A DNA stretch of 41,204 nucleotides from Candidatus Staskawiczbacteria bacterium RIFCSPHIGHO2_01_FULL_39_25. GTDB taxonomy: Bacteria > Patescibacteriota > Minisyncoccia > Minisyncoccales > Staskawiczbacteraceae. The DNA lies in contig MHOO01000009.1 in assembly GCA_001820095.1 (NCBI GenBank), forward strand, positions 1 to 41,204, read 5' to 3'. Shown piece by piece: positions 13,937 through 22,453 of the stretch. Under the pieces are notes generated by a model, which did not search any database, was not told the DNA's origin, and saw only the letters and a list, made by a program, of their open reading frames with translations. The position numbers and the translations under genes were made by a program. The first letter of the stretch is position 1. Each line of letters begins with the position of its first letter.

Positions 13937-16657
13937 ATGGAGTTAACTATCACCAAACGAGACGGCACCAAAGAATTGTTTAATGCAGACAGAATTAACC
14001 GGTCTATAGAGCGCGCCGCTTTTGGAATGATAGATCCTATTGCAAAAGTTACCCAAGTTGCTACCGATACCAAAGTAACGCTCTATGACGGCATTACCAC
14101 CGAAGAATTAGATTTGGCAACCATTAATGCCGCGGTGCAAAATATAAAAGAAAATCCTGATTACGACAAAATTGCCACTCGTTTGTTGTTAAAAACCGTT
14201 TACAAGCACGTATTAGGAGATTATGGTGAAGACCAAAGCCAGTTAAAAAAACTACACCGGGAAAATTTTTCCGCTTATGTTAAAAAAGGCGTCCAGGATG
14301 GAATTTTAGATTCCAGAATGGAGAAAAATTTTGATTTGGAAAAATTAGCAAGCGCATTAGATATTGAACGCGATGAATTATTTATTTATGCCGGTTTATC
14401 CAGCTTGCTTGACCGATATTCGGTGAAAAATAAATATCAAAAAGCTTTTGAAACTCCCCAGTACCTTTTTATGCGAGTTGCCATGGGAAACTCTTACCAT
14501 GAAAAAGATCCTACCGAATGGGCCATAAAATTCTACGAAAAAATGTCCGGCCACGAATACATCGCTGGCGGGTCTACCAATATCAACGCGGGGGTTCCCA
14601 ATCCCGCCCTTTCAAACTGTTTTTTGCTGGAAATCCATGATGATATGACCCACATCTCAAAGTCTGTAGCAGATGTTATGCTGTTGAGCAAGGCATCCGG
14701 CGGACTTGGAGCTTCTATTACTAAATTACGCGCAACCGGCTCTCCGCTTTCCTCAAACAACACTACCTCATCAGGCCCTACTCCTTTTGCAAAGATCATA
14801 GATACTGCAATAAGGGCGATACAAAGAGGCGGAAAGAAAAAAGGAGCACTGTGTTTTTATATGGAAAACTGGCACATTGATTTTCCTGAATTCATAGAGT
14901 GGAAGCACAACGCCGGCGATGATTACTTGAGGATGAGAACTGCAGATACTGCTGTTTTTATTTCCGATGAATTTATGAAACGGGTTGAACAGCGAGCCGA
15001 TTGGTACATGTTTGACCCCAAAGAAACTCCTGATTTGAATGAATTATACGGAAAAGCATTTTCAGCCAGGTACCAAGAATACGTGCAAATGGCAGAAGCC
15101 GGAAAACTACGAATGTTCAAAAAAGTTCCAGCCACTGAACAATATAGGGCAATCCTGGTGGCATTGCAGACTACTTCGCACCCCTGGCTTACCTTTAAAG
15201 ACCCTATTAACTTAAGGGCGCTCAACAATAATACCGGCACCATCCATATGTCCAACCTCTGCACCGAAATCTGCTTGCCCCAAGACAAAGATAATATTGC
15301 TGTGTGCAACTTGGCATCATTAAACTTGGCTGCTCATTTAAAAAAGAAGCAGGTTGACTGGCAGAAGCTTGAAGAATCAGTGAGATTAGCAATTAGGCAA
15401 CTAGATAATTTAATTGATATTAATGTGTTGCCTGTGCCAGAAGCGCGAAAATCAGATTCGGAAAACCGGGCCATTGGATTGGGCGTCATGGGTTTTTCCG
15501 ATGCCATTGAACAATTGGGTATGCCTTATGACAGCCCCCATACCTATGACTTTACCGACAAGATTTTTGAATTCATCAGCTATATGGCCATTGATGAATC
15601 AGCTAACCTGGCCGCAGAACGGGGAAGTTATAAAAATTTTACAGGTTCAGAGTGGTCAAAAGGAAAGGTGCCTATAGATACCATTGAAAAATTAGAGCAA
15701 GAACGAGGCATGGCACTGGATGTGGATAAAAAGTCAAAACAGAACTGGCTTGATTGGGAAACATTAAGAGGTAAGGTGAAAAATGGCATGAGAAACGCTA
15801 CCTTAATGGCCGTAGCTCCCAATGCCAACATTGGGTTGGTTGCGGGAACCACTCCGGGAATTGACCCTAGGTTTGCCCAGGTATTTTCACGAAACAAAAT
15901 TTCAGGAAAGTATTTGGACATCAATCATAACTTGGTCACCGAACTAAAAAATATGAACCTGTGGGACATGGTAAAAGACAAAATTATTGAACTGCAAGGA
16001 GACATTTCATCTATAGAGCAGATTCCGCCCCACATCCGGGAAATTTATAAAACATCTTTTTCGGTTTCTCCTTATGCCTTTATAGAAGTTGCCGCTAGGG
16101 CCCAAAAATGGGTTGACCAGGCATTGAGCCGAAATATGTATTTAGAAGACCGTGACATGGATAAAACCATGGACATTTATTATACGGCTTGGAGAAAAGG
16201 GGTAAAATCAACCTACTACTTGCACATGAAACCAAGACATACCGCCGAACAAAGCACCGTAGCCGTTAATAAGTCAGCCAAATTAGGAAAAACAGGGTTT
16301 GCCGCTGTTTTCAAGAAAACTGAAGCTATTGTTGAAGCTCCCCAAGAATTAGCAACCGCCGCCGTAGAAGAACCACCTATTGAAGAAAAAAATGACCAGC
16401 CAGAATCCTTTGACATGCCTCAGGACAAAGTTAATGATATAAAGCCAACGGTTACTATCCCCGTTGACCAAACTTCCAAACAAATTTTCAGCAATGTTCA
16501 AACTCAAATACCGCTCAATGGCGACCAGCAACCAGCAGCCAGCGACAAGCAAAAGACAGAAGGGCATTTTCATATCAAAGTAATTAACGGGAAAGAGTAC
16601 AAGGTGCATATGCCATCTGACCCGCAAGAGAAGTTTTTATGTGATGGATGCCAATAA
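13937..16657 (+). CDS. nrdA: Ribonucleotide reductase large subunit (class I)
   Basis: The catalytic alpha subunit reduces ribonucleoside diphosphates to deoxyribonucleotides with the radical-generating NrdB encoded downstream. The 906-residue protein begins with an ATP-cone (residues 1-95, MELTITKRDGTKELFNADRI), the allosteric activity domain. The active site is complete: Cys228 (SNCFL) and Cys457 (VCNLASLNL) form the redox pair, and SNLCTEIC gives Asn440, Cys442 and Glu444. The radical-transfer tyrosine pair is in KSTYYLHMKPR. After about residue 775 there is a low-complexity linker rich in Glu, Pro and Gln. It ends in a CDGCQ tail whose Cys902/Cys905 would shuttle reducing equivalents. The linker is unusually long. 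The gene sits behind a long structured leader. Confidence 0.95.
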   Translation: MELTITKRDGTKELFNADRINRSIERAAFGMIDPIAKVTQVATDTKVTLYDGITTEELDLATINAAVQNIKENPDYDKIATRLLLKTVYKHVLGDYGEDQSQLKKLHRENFSAYVKKGVQDGILDSRMEKNFDLEKLASALDIERDELFIYAGLSSLLDRYSVKNKYQKAFETPQYLFMRVAMGNSYHEKDPTEWAIKFYEKMSGHEYIAGGSTNINAGVPNPALSNCFLLEIHDDMTHISKSVADVMLLSKASGGLGASITKLRATGSPLSSNNTTSSGPTPFAKIIDTAIRAIQRGGKKKGALCFYMENWHIDFPEFIEWKHNAGDDYLRMRTADTAVFISDEFMKRVEQRADWYMFDPKETPDLNELYGKAFSARYQEYVQMAEAGKLRMFKKVPATEQYRAILVALQTTSHPWLTFKDPINLRALNNNTGTIHMSNLCTEICLPQDKDNIAVCNLASLNLAAHLKKKQVDWQKLEESVRLAIRQLDNLIDINVLPVPEARKSDSENRAIGLGVMGFSDAIEQLGMPYDSPHTYDFTDKIFEFISYMAIDESANLAAERGSYKNFTGSEWSKGKVPIDTIEKLEQERGMALDVDKKSKQNWLDWETLRGKVKNGMRNATLMAVAPNANIGLVAGTTPGIDPRFAQVFSRNKISGKYLDINHNLVTELKNMNLWDMVKDKIIELQGDISSIEQIPPHIREIYKTSFSVSPYAFIEVAARAQKWVDQALSRNMYLEDRDMDKTMDIYYTAWRKGVKSTYYLHMKPRHTAEQSTVAVNKSAKLGKTGFAAVFKKTEAIVEAPQELATAAVEEPPIEEKNDQPESFDMPQDKVNDIKPTVTIPVDQTSKQIFSNVQTQIPLNGDQQPAASDKQKTEGHFHIKVINGKEYKVHMPSDPQEKFLCDGCQ

Positions 16658-16900
16658 TTTTTGCTACTGCAAAAATTAGAATTTTGAATTTAGAATTATG
16701 AATTTTGAATAGATAATTTGAATAAATTGATAGTATATTATAATAAAAAGCCCACGATGAATCGTTGGGCCTTATTTGTCAATAGTTGCACGAGACTTCC
16801 TTCTCTGATAAAATAAACCCACTTAAATTTAAAATATTTCAAATTTAGCAATTTCAAATTGAATTCAAATTTCAAATTGTAAATTTCAAATTCAAAATCC
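16658..16900. repeat. AT-rich spacer with TTTCAAATT repeats and terminator
   Basis: Between nrdA and nrdB there is no gene. A hairpin GCCCACGAT/ATCGTTGGGC (about 16748-16770) resembles a terminator. Two stretches of degenerate TTTGAATT/AATTCAAA units (16675-16735 and 16825-16898) resemble the short repeats seen inside tsaD. The second stretch runs to the nrdB start codon, so no ribosome binding site is visible. Confidence 0.6.
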
Positions 16901-17899
16901 ATGATATTAGGCAAAGCGTCACCAGAAGATATGAATCTTCACCCTATGCGCTACCAGTGGGCGTATGACCTGTACAACCAGGCTGTACGAAATACATGGT
17001 TTCCCCACGAAATCGCATTAAAAGAAGATTTGGAAGACTGGAGTAAAATGACCGAAGACGAGCGCCACGCGGTAAAGTTTACCATGGCTTTTTTTAACCC
17101 TGCCGAATTAATTGTAAACCGATCTATTGCGCTAGGAGTATATCCTTATTTAAAATCGCCCGAGTGCCATTTATATTTGGCAAAACAAATGTGGGAGGAA
17201 GCTAACCATTGCGTAGGTTTTGAATACGTATTGGAAACCTTTCCCTTTGACCGCGAAAAGATATTCAATGTGCATTTAGAAACCCCCTCCATGATTGAAA
17301 AGGAAAAGTTTGTGATGAAATACCTAAAAAGAATGACTGAAGACAAGTTGGATATTGAAACCGCCGAAGGCAAAAAGGATTTTATCAGGAATTTGGTTGC
17401 CACTAATATTGTTATGGAAGGCATTTGGTTTTATTCAGGGTTTATGGTAGCCCTGTCATTCCGACAGAGAAACCAGTTGAGGAATTTTGGATCCATGATT
17501 GACTGGGTGTTGCGTGACGAAAGCTTGCATTTGAAATTCGGGATTAACTTAATCCAGACGGTGCTTGAGGAAAATATTGAATTACTAACAGAAGATTTTG
17601 CCAACGAAATACGCCAACTGGTTATTGACGGAGTGAACATAGAAACCGCGTATAACAAAGACTTGTTCCCTAATGGAATCCTTGGATTGAATGCTGACTA
17701 TGTAAACCAGTACGTGCAATATGTGGCAGACCGCAGGTTGCAGGAGTTGGGATTGCCAAAGCAATACAACGTAACCAATCCGGCAAAATGGATGAGCACC
17801 GCCACCGACGTGCTTGAGCTGGTAAACTTCTTTGAGCAACAAAACACCAAATATGAAGTGGATTCGGGGCATACTAAGAAGCCCACATCTAACAATTGA
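16901..17899 (+). CDS. nrdB: Ribonucleotide reductase small subunit, class Ic-like
   Basis: The beta subunit is a ferritin-like dimetal protein that generates the oxidant used by NrdA. The 332-residue protein shows the first ligand set Glu69 (FFNPAELIVN), Glu100 and His103 (WEEANHCVGFEY). The second set lies in VMEGIWFYSGF and LRDESLHLKFG. Counting from His103, the residue that should be the radical tyrosine is Phe107, and the usual first Asp ligand is Glu69. Phe and Glu at these places are the marks of class Ic enzymes such as that of Chlamydia, which use a Mn/Fe centre instead of a tyrosyl radical. Tyr109 is nearby, so an alternative radical site is not excluded. The pair with nrdA is adjacent and co-oriented. 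Confidence 0.92.
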   Translation: MILGKASPEDMNLHPMRYQWAYDLYNQAVRNTWFPHEIALKEDLEDWSKMTEDERHAVKFTMAFFNPAELIVNRSIALGVYPYLKSPECHLYLAKQMWEEANHCVGFEYVLETFPFDREKIFNVHLETPSMIEKEKFVMKYLKRMTEDKLDIETAEGKKDFIRNLVATNIVMEGIWFYSGFMVALSFRQRNQLRNFGSMIDWVLRDESLHLKFGINLIQTVLEENIELLTEDFANEIRQLVIDGVNIETAYNKDLFPNGILGLNADYVNQYVQYVADRRLQELGLPKQYNVTNPAKWMSTATDVLELVNFFEQQNTKYEVDSGHTKKPTSNN

Positions 17900-17913
17900 T
17901 ATTTAACATTTGA

Positions 17914-17947
17914 CAGCGAAAAAGCGCTTGCGGGCGCTTTTTCGCTG
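17914..17947 (+). terminator. Strong terminator after nrdB
   Basis: CAGCGAAAAAGCGC pairs with GCGCTTTTTCGCTG around a short loop, just after the nrdB stop. There is no long U run, but the stem is very stable. Confidence 0.7.
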
Positions 17948-17953
17948 AAAAGT

Positions 17954-17981
17954 TTGACACAAATGCTTATGCAGTTATAAT
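17954..17981 (+). promoter_or_regulatory. Leaderless-type consensus promoter
   Basis: TTGACA (17954-17959), a spacer of 16 and TATAAT (17976-17981). The ATG at 17988 is exactly six bases after the -10, so the transcript should start at the start codon. Confidence 0.75.
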
Positions 17982-17987
17982 AGAGTT

Positions 17988-18239
17988 ATGTTAGAAGATA
18001 ACGATATTGAAAAATTATTATCTGCAATGGAAGTTAAATTTCCTACCAAGGTTGATTTTGAAAACTTTAAAGACGAATACCATAAAGATTTTAGCAACCT
18101 TCAAACCTCAGTTGACACATATGCTAAAAAAGCAGACACCTACTTTCAAGAAATGGTGATGTTAAGCCATAAAGTTGACCGTCATGAAAAATGGTTACAA
18201 AAACTCGCTGATAAGCTGGGAGTTAAATTAGACTATTAA
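17988..18239 (+). CDS. Small coiled-coil protein
   Basis: This 83-residue protein is not recognised as a named family. It is acidic, fully helical by pattern, and has heptad-like spacing across about residues 25-80 (FKDEYHKDFSNLQTSVDTYAKKADTY, then MLSHKVDRHEKWLQKLADKLGVKL). There is no signal or membrane segment. It is a single-gene unit between a strong terminator and another terminator at 18263. The consensus promoter's -10 lies six bases from the ATG, so its mRNA is predicted to be leaderless. Small coiled-coil proteins of this kind are frequent in CPR genomes; the role is unknown. Confidence 0.75.
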   Translation: MLEDNDIEKLLSAMEVKFPTKVDFENFKDEYHKDFSNLQTSVDTYAKKADTYFQEMVMLSHKVDRHEKWLQKLADKLGVKLDY

Positions 18240-18262
18240 ATCTGAACTAAAGGCGCAACCAT

Positions 18263-18290
18263 AAAGCCATGTCCAAAGGGACGGCTTTTT
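18263..18290 (+). terminator. Intrinsic terminator
   Basis: AAAGCC-AT-GTCC pairs with GGAC-GGCTTT around AAAG, followed by a T run. It ends the small coiled-coil gene. Confidence 0.75.
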
Positions 18291-18292
18291 TA

Positions 18293-18321
18293 TTGTTTAA
18301 ATAATAACTGTTTGTTAAGAT
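18293..18321 (+). promoter_or_regulatory. Leaderless-type promoter of recG
   Basis: TTGTTT (18293-18298), a spacer of 17 and TAAGAT (18316-18321), then six bases to the ATG at 18328. It has the same geometry as the promoter of the preceding gene. Confidence 0.5.
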
Positions 18322-18327
18322 ATATTT

Positions 18328-20478
18328 ATGTTAACCATAGAAACCAAAGTTGAAGAAATCCCGAGAATTGGAACAGCATACCAGAAAAAATTAAAAAAAC
18401 TTGGTATCAAAACCGTCCAAGACCTGCTTTGTTATTTCCCCGCCAGATACAATGATTTTTCAAATATCGTTGAAATTAATAAACTCAAGAATGGTTATTC
18501 CGCCTGCGTACAGGGAAAAATTATTGAAATAGGCACTACTAGAACTTTTAAAAAATGGGTGGACATTACCGAAGCTACCATAGAAGATGACACCGGATCC
18601 ATAAAAGCTTTGTGGTTTAACCAGCCATATATAGACAAATCATTGAAAGAAGATGACTTTGTATGCCTGGCCGGAAAAGTAAGCCTTGGCAAAGGCGGGC
18701 TTTACTTAAATAACCCCGCCTACGAAAAAATCAATGAAGTTACTGATAACCACAGCCTGACTCATACTGGCAGAATCGTTCCGGTATATTCTGAAACTCG
18801 TGGAGTCACTTCGCGCTGGCTAAGATACATTATAAAGCCCCTGCTTGCTAACTTTTACAACAAAGTGCCTGAAATACTGCCGGAAGAAATTCTTAAAAAA
18901 CATAAATTCCTGCCAATTCAAAAAGCACTATGGCAGGCGCACTTCCCTGATTCATTTGAATACGCCGATGCGGCAAAGGCTCGCTTTGCGTTTGAAAATT
19001 TATTTTTGCTCCAACTTTCTATCTTAAAAGAACGGGCAAAACTCATGCAAAAAACTGCACCTGCTTGTCCCATGGATGCAAAACTTATGCGGGAATTTAC
19101 AAAATCCCTGCCTTTCCAATTAACGGATTCACAAAAACAATGCAGCTACCAGATTTTAAAAGACTTGGAAAAACCGGCGCCTATGTCAAGGTTGCTGGAG
19201 GGTGATGTCGGATCTGGAAAAACTGTCGTGGCAACCATGGCAGCATTAAGCGCTGTAAAAAACGGTCATCAAGTCGCCTTTATGGCGCCTACGGAAATTT
19301 TAGCAAGCCAGCACTTTAAGGGTATTTCAAAAATGCTGGAAAAGTTTGACGTGGCCATTGGGTATTTAAGCGGCAAAGAAAGTTTCAGATACAAAGCCGG
19401 AAAAATTGAGGAAGTAAAAAAGAAAGATCTGCTGCTAGATTTAGAATTTGGGCAGATACCTATGGTAATCGGCACCCATTCATTAATTCAAAAAACGGTC
19501 AAATTTTCAAAGCTGGCGCTGGTTATTGTTGACGAACAGCATCGTTTTGGAGTTGCCCAGCGCGCCGAACTTACAAAAAACAGCAGGCTAGTTCCCCACT
19601 TATTGTCAATGACAGCCACGCCAATCCCAAGGACACTAGCGTTAACCGTGTATGGTGATTTGGATTTATCGTTGATAAAAGAAATGCCCAAAGACAGAAA
19701 AAAAACAAAAACGGTTATTGTAGACCCTTCTGAAAGAAAAACTGCCTATGACTTTATCCGCAAAGAAGTAAAAGAAGGAAAAGGAGTGTTTGTCATATGC
19801 CCAAAGATAGAATCTGGAAGCTTGAAGCTAGAAGCTGGAATGACGACGGGCTCTTTTGTTCCACAAAATTATAGTTTAATTAGCGGTAATGAGACTAAAT
19901 CGGTAACGCAAGAATATGAAAAACTTTCAAAAGAAATTTTCCCTGATTTAAGGATCACGATGATGCATGGCAAAATGAAGCCTAAGGAAAAAGAACGGAT
20001 CATGCTGGATTTTAAAAAAGGCGAAATTGATGTGTTAGTTTCCACGTCAGTGGTGGAAGTAGGCGTTGATGTGCCACGAGCAACCGTCATGATGATTGAA
20101 GGAGCCGAACGGTTTGGCTTGGCCCAATTGCATCAATTCCGCGGAAGAGTCGGCAGAAGTGATATGCAATCATATTGTTTTTTATTCACTACTGACCCAA
20201 GCCAGCTTAACCGAAAAAGGTTGAAAGCCCTGGTTGATTCCCATAACGGTTTTGAATTGGCCCAAAAAGATTTAGAAATCCGGGGCCCGGGCCAGCTCTA
20301 CGGAAGCCAGCAATGGGGCATTCCTGATGTTGCCATGGAGGGCATCTTAAATATATTTTTGGTTGAAAAAACACGAGCCGCCGCAAAAGAAATGTTAGAA
20401 AAAGACCCGGAGTTAAAGAATCATCTTCTGTTAAAAGAGCGAGTAAAACATTTTGAAAAAAAAATCCACTTTGAGTAG
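18328..20478 (+). CDS. recG: ATP-dependent DNA helicase RecG
   Basis: RecG is a double-stranded DNA translocase that reverses stalled forks and processes branched DNA. The 716-residue protein has the normal layout. An N-terminal wedge/OB domain carries the helix-hairpin-helix-like start IPRIGTAYQKKLKKLGIKTVQDLL. Walker A is GDVGSGKT (292-299), the DEQH box is at 402-405 (VDEQHRFGV), motif III is SMTATPIPRT (about 426-435), and the C-terminal helicase motifs include FRGRVGRS. Around residues 494-512 (KIESGSLKLEAG...) there is an in-frame low-complexity insertion matching the AAGCTTGAAGCT-type repeats found elsewhere in this window. It falls between helicase motifs, where length variation should be tolerated. 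Confidence 0.95.
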   Translation: MLTIETKVEEIPRIGTAYQKKLKKLGIKTVQDLLCYFPARYNDFSNIVEINKLKNGYSACVQGKIIEIGTTRTFKKWVDITEATIEDDTGSIKALWFNQPYIDKSLKEDDFVCLAGKVSLGKGGLYLNNPAYEKINEVTDNHSLTHTGRIVPVYSETRGVTSRWLRYIIKPLLANFYNKVPEILPEEILKKHKFLPIQKALWQAHFPDSFEYADAAKARFAFENLFLLQLSILKERAKLMQKTAPACPMDAKLMREFTKSLPFQLTDSQKQCSYQILKDLEKPAPMSRLLEGDVGSGKTVVATMAALSAVKNGHQVAFMAPTEILASQHFKGISKMLEKFDVAIGYLSGKESFRYKAGKIEEVKKKDLLLDLEFGQIPMVIGTHSLIQKTVKFSKLALVIVDEQHRFGVAQRAELTKNSRLVPHLLSMTATPIPRTLALTVYGDLDLSLIKEMPKDRKKTKTVIVDPSERKTAYDFIRKEVKEGKGVFVICPKIESGSLKLEAGMTTGSFVPQNYSLISGNETKSVTQEYEKLSKEIFPDLRITMMHGKMKPKEKERIMLDFKKGEIDVLVSTSVVEVGVDVPRATVMMIEGAERFGLAQLHQFRGRVGRSDMQSYCFLFTTDPSQLNRKRLKALVDSHNGFELAQKDLEIRGPGQLYGSQQWGIPDVAMEGILNIFLVEKTRAAAKEMLEKDPELKNHLLLKERVKHFEKKIHFE

Positions 20479-20505
20479 AAAAAAGACCCGTGGATATCCA
20501 GCGGG
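20478..20505 (-). terminator. Minus-strand terminator
   Basis: CCCGCTGGATATCCACGGG forms a hairpin, followed on the minus strand by a T run (20478-20485). It ends the 74-residue gene and lies just past the recG stop on the other strand. Confidence 0.65.
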
Positions 20506-20514
20506 CCGTATACG

Positions 20515-20739
20515 TCAAATGAGGAGAGACACTTTGCCTTCTTTATCAATAAGAAGATTGACTTCCTGCCTTGCTTCATTCGCCAATCTCACGATAGCAG
20601 AAGCGCCTTTCTCAATTTTTAGCAATTTAGCCAACGCTTCAGAACAATTTCTGGAGCCTTTTATTTTGATTGGATTTTCTAATGGCTGTTCAGAACCCGA
20701 AGCAACAGAAATTTCTACCAACACGTTTTCATCTGCCAT
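20515..20739 (-). CDS. Small hypothetical protein
   Basis: This 74-residue acidic protein is not recognised. It has alternating strand/helix character with no membrane segment: an N-terminal strand (ENVLVEISVAS), a central helix (SEALAKLLKIEKGASAIVRLANEA) and a C-terminal hairpin (EVNLLIDKEGKVSLLI). The start is supported by GGGAGG seven bases upstream of the ATG, one of the clearest Shine-Dalgarno sites in the window. It is a separate unit convergent with recG and ends at a hairpin terminator. Confidence 0.7.
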   Translation of the reverse strand: MADENVLVEISVASGSEQPLENPIKIKGSRNCSEALAKLLKIEKGASAIVRLANEARQEVNLLIDKEGKVSLLI

Positions 20740-20781
20740 GATAGTGCCTCCCTGTAGGATGTAAAAGAACTTACCGAGAAA

Positions 20782-22317
20782 TTATTTACGTAATTTCTCG
20801 GTAACCCAAAAACCCATGTATTTGCCTAGCATCAGGCGGATTTGGGCATCCAGCGCCGGCAGCGAACCAAAGATAATTAAAATGGCGGGCAAAAATATCC
20901 ATTGCAAAAAAATGGTTATTTTTTTTATACGACTTACTCCTTTTGGAACCGCAGGCAAAAGCATCATACTTAAAAAAGCAGAAACCAAAATGCCGACTAA
21001 GGCGATAGTCATAATCCTACTGGTTAACACGGGTAAATTAAACGATAAAACCGTAAAATTGAATTTATTGCCTCCTAAGAATAGGGGCAGCCAGCCTAAG
21101 ATAAACAGCAGAAGAGCTGCCGTTGCCCATGACCAATAGCCGTCAATTAAGATATATAAATGCGATATTTTGCGCCACGGGGAGATTTTTTTATTATGCA
21201 AAAAACCAAAAATAATGTAGGGAATTTCAACGCATCCCCACGCCCAGCGTTTTTGCTGTTTATATTGGTTAACCATAGTTTTCCAGATATTAGCCGAATC
21301 CACCACATCCATAGAAACCAAATAATAAATAGGCACGACCCGGTAGTCCCCGTTATAATAAAGGTATGCCCGCCAGAAAATCCTGCTGTCATCGCACACT
21401 ACGTTTGACGGGTAGCCAACCTCAAAAAACACTTTGCCGGGAATAGAATGAGAAGAGTAAGTGGTAAGCTTTTCTGATCTCTCCTGCTGGATCATCTGCC
21501 AAAAGGTGTTTGAAGTAGAAACAACCCTGGCAAAAAAAGGAGCTCTCCAAATATTATTATTATAGACCGGAACAGGCTGATAGCTTGCCCGTTGAGGATT
21601 ATCTTCGGTTAAATAATACCACGTTAAACAAGAAAAATATTGCGGGTAGATTTTGGTATCAATATCAAACGTGGAAACTAAAATATTTTCATGCTTAAGG
21701 CGCAATGGAACTACAATTTCATCATGCGTTTTTTTTCCCGCATAGGCCACGTTAGATCCCTTCCCTGCAATTTCCCCCTCAATAATATCAGGATGGATAA
21801 CCGTTAAAAATTTAAAAAACTTATCAGCATACTCTTTTTCTATGTTCTTTGCTATATTTTTAAATTCATCCCCAGCTCTTTCTTCCAAAGCTAAGACTAC
21901 AATGAGTTTCTCTTTAGGATAATCCGCATTCACTAACGAGTTAAGGCTTTCCCGTATGATATGTCCTCCCTCTTTATAGGTAGGCAGAATAACAATATGG
22001 TAAATGGCTTTCCAATCTTTGCCTTTTATTTTTTTCAAGCTTTTTAACCAATCAGTAGCAAGGTGGGATTTTACTTTATAATATCCTATAATCTGGTGAA
22101 GAGAAAAATAAAAAATCCTGAATAAATAATAAAAGCAAAAACAGATGATAAAGATTCCCACCCATGAAGGCAGAATCCATGAAAAAACAAAGACTCCTGC
22201 AAGAGTCCCCAAACTTATAATACCCGGCAATGTTTCAAACAAGCGATACAGCCTTCTTTGTTTTCTATTTTTTATATCGCTCGCCTTTGAAATTTCTAAA
22301 TACTCCTTTTTCTCCAT
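20782..22317 (-). CDS. Membrane glycosyltransferase, family 2
   Basis: The 511-residue protein is a processive-type GT2 glycosyltransferase with membrane helices. Two N-terminal membrane segments (about residues 32-75) are followed by a cytosolic catalytic domain. There, ILPTYKEGG (near 110) starts the GT-A fold, FDIDT (near 213) is the DxD-type metal site, and QQKRWAWG (near 355) is the Q-x-x-R-W acceptor motif. At least three more membrane segments follow (about 395-500). Such enzymes build surface polysaccharides or glycolipids; the sugar cannot be predicted. The ATG lies only one base beyond the 3' end of tRNA-Glu on the same strand. The mRNA is therefore probably released by tRNA processing as a nearly leaderless message. 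Confidence 0.85.
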   Translation of the reverse strand: MEKKEYLEISKASDIKNRKQRRLYRLFETLPGIISLGTLAGVFVFSWILPSWVGIFIICFCFYYLFRIFYFSLHQIIGYYKVKSHLATDWLKSLKKIKGKDWKAIYHIVILPTYKEGGHIIRESLNSLVNADYPKEKLIVVLALEERAGDEFKNIAKNIEKEYADKFFKFLTVIHPDIIEGEIAGKGSNVAYAGKKTHDEIVVPLRLKHENILVSTFDIDTKIYPQYFSCLTWYYLTEDNPQRASYQPVPVYNNNIWRAPFFARVVSTSNTFWQMIQQERSEKLTTYSSHSIPGKVFFEVGYPSNVVCDDSRIFWRAYLYYNGDYRVVPIYYLVSMDVVDSANIWKTMVNQYKQQKRWAWGCVEIPYIIFGFLHNKKISPWRKISHLYILIDGYWSWATAALLLFILGWLPLFLGGNKFNFTVLSFNLPVLTSRIMTIALVGILVSAFLSMMLLPAVPKGVSRIKKITIFLQWIFLPAILIIFGSLPALDAQIRLMLGKYMGFWVTEKLRK

Positions 22318-22318
22318 G

Positions 22319-22390
22319 TGCCGCTACGGGGAATCGAACCCCGATTACCAGATTGAAAGCCTAGTGTCCTAGCCGTTAGACGATAGCGGC
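22319..22390 (-). tRNA. tRNA-Glu (anticodon TTC)
   Basis: Read on the minus strand, the acceptor is GCCGCTA/TAGCGGC with discriminator A. The anticodon arm is CTAGG-CTTTCAA-TCTGG, giving TTC. The T-arm is CGGGG-TTCGATT-CCCCG. CCA is not encoded. Its 3' end abuts the start codon of the glycosyltransferase gene. Confidence 0.93.
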
Positions 22391-22418
22391 AAAATGTACC
22401 TGAATTTTAGCCCAGAAA

Positions 22419-22447
22419 TTGAAAAAAGGCAAGTTTTCCTGTATAAA
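22419..22447 (+). promoter_or_regulatory. Leaderless-type promoter of tsaD
   Basis: TTGAAA (22419-22424), a spacer of 17 and TATAAA (22442-22447), then exactly six bases to the ATG at 22454. This supports the shorter start used for tsaD. Confidence 0.6.
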
Positions 22448-22453
22448 AGGCTT

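Noticed and set aside
22394-22453. An N-terminal extension of TsaD from the ATG at 22394
   Set aside because: The family begins at MRILAIETSCDDTG, and a promoter with its -10 six bases before 22454 lies inside the proposed extension.
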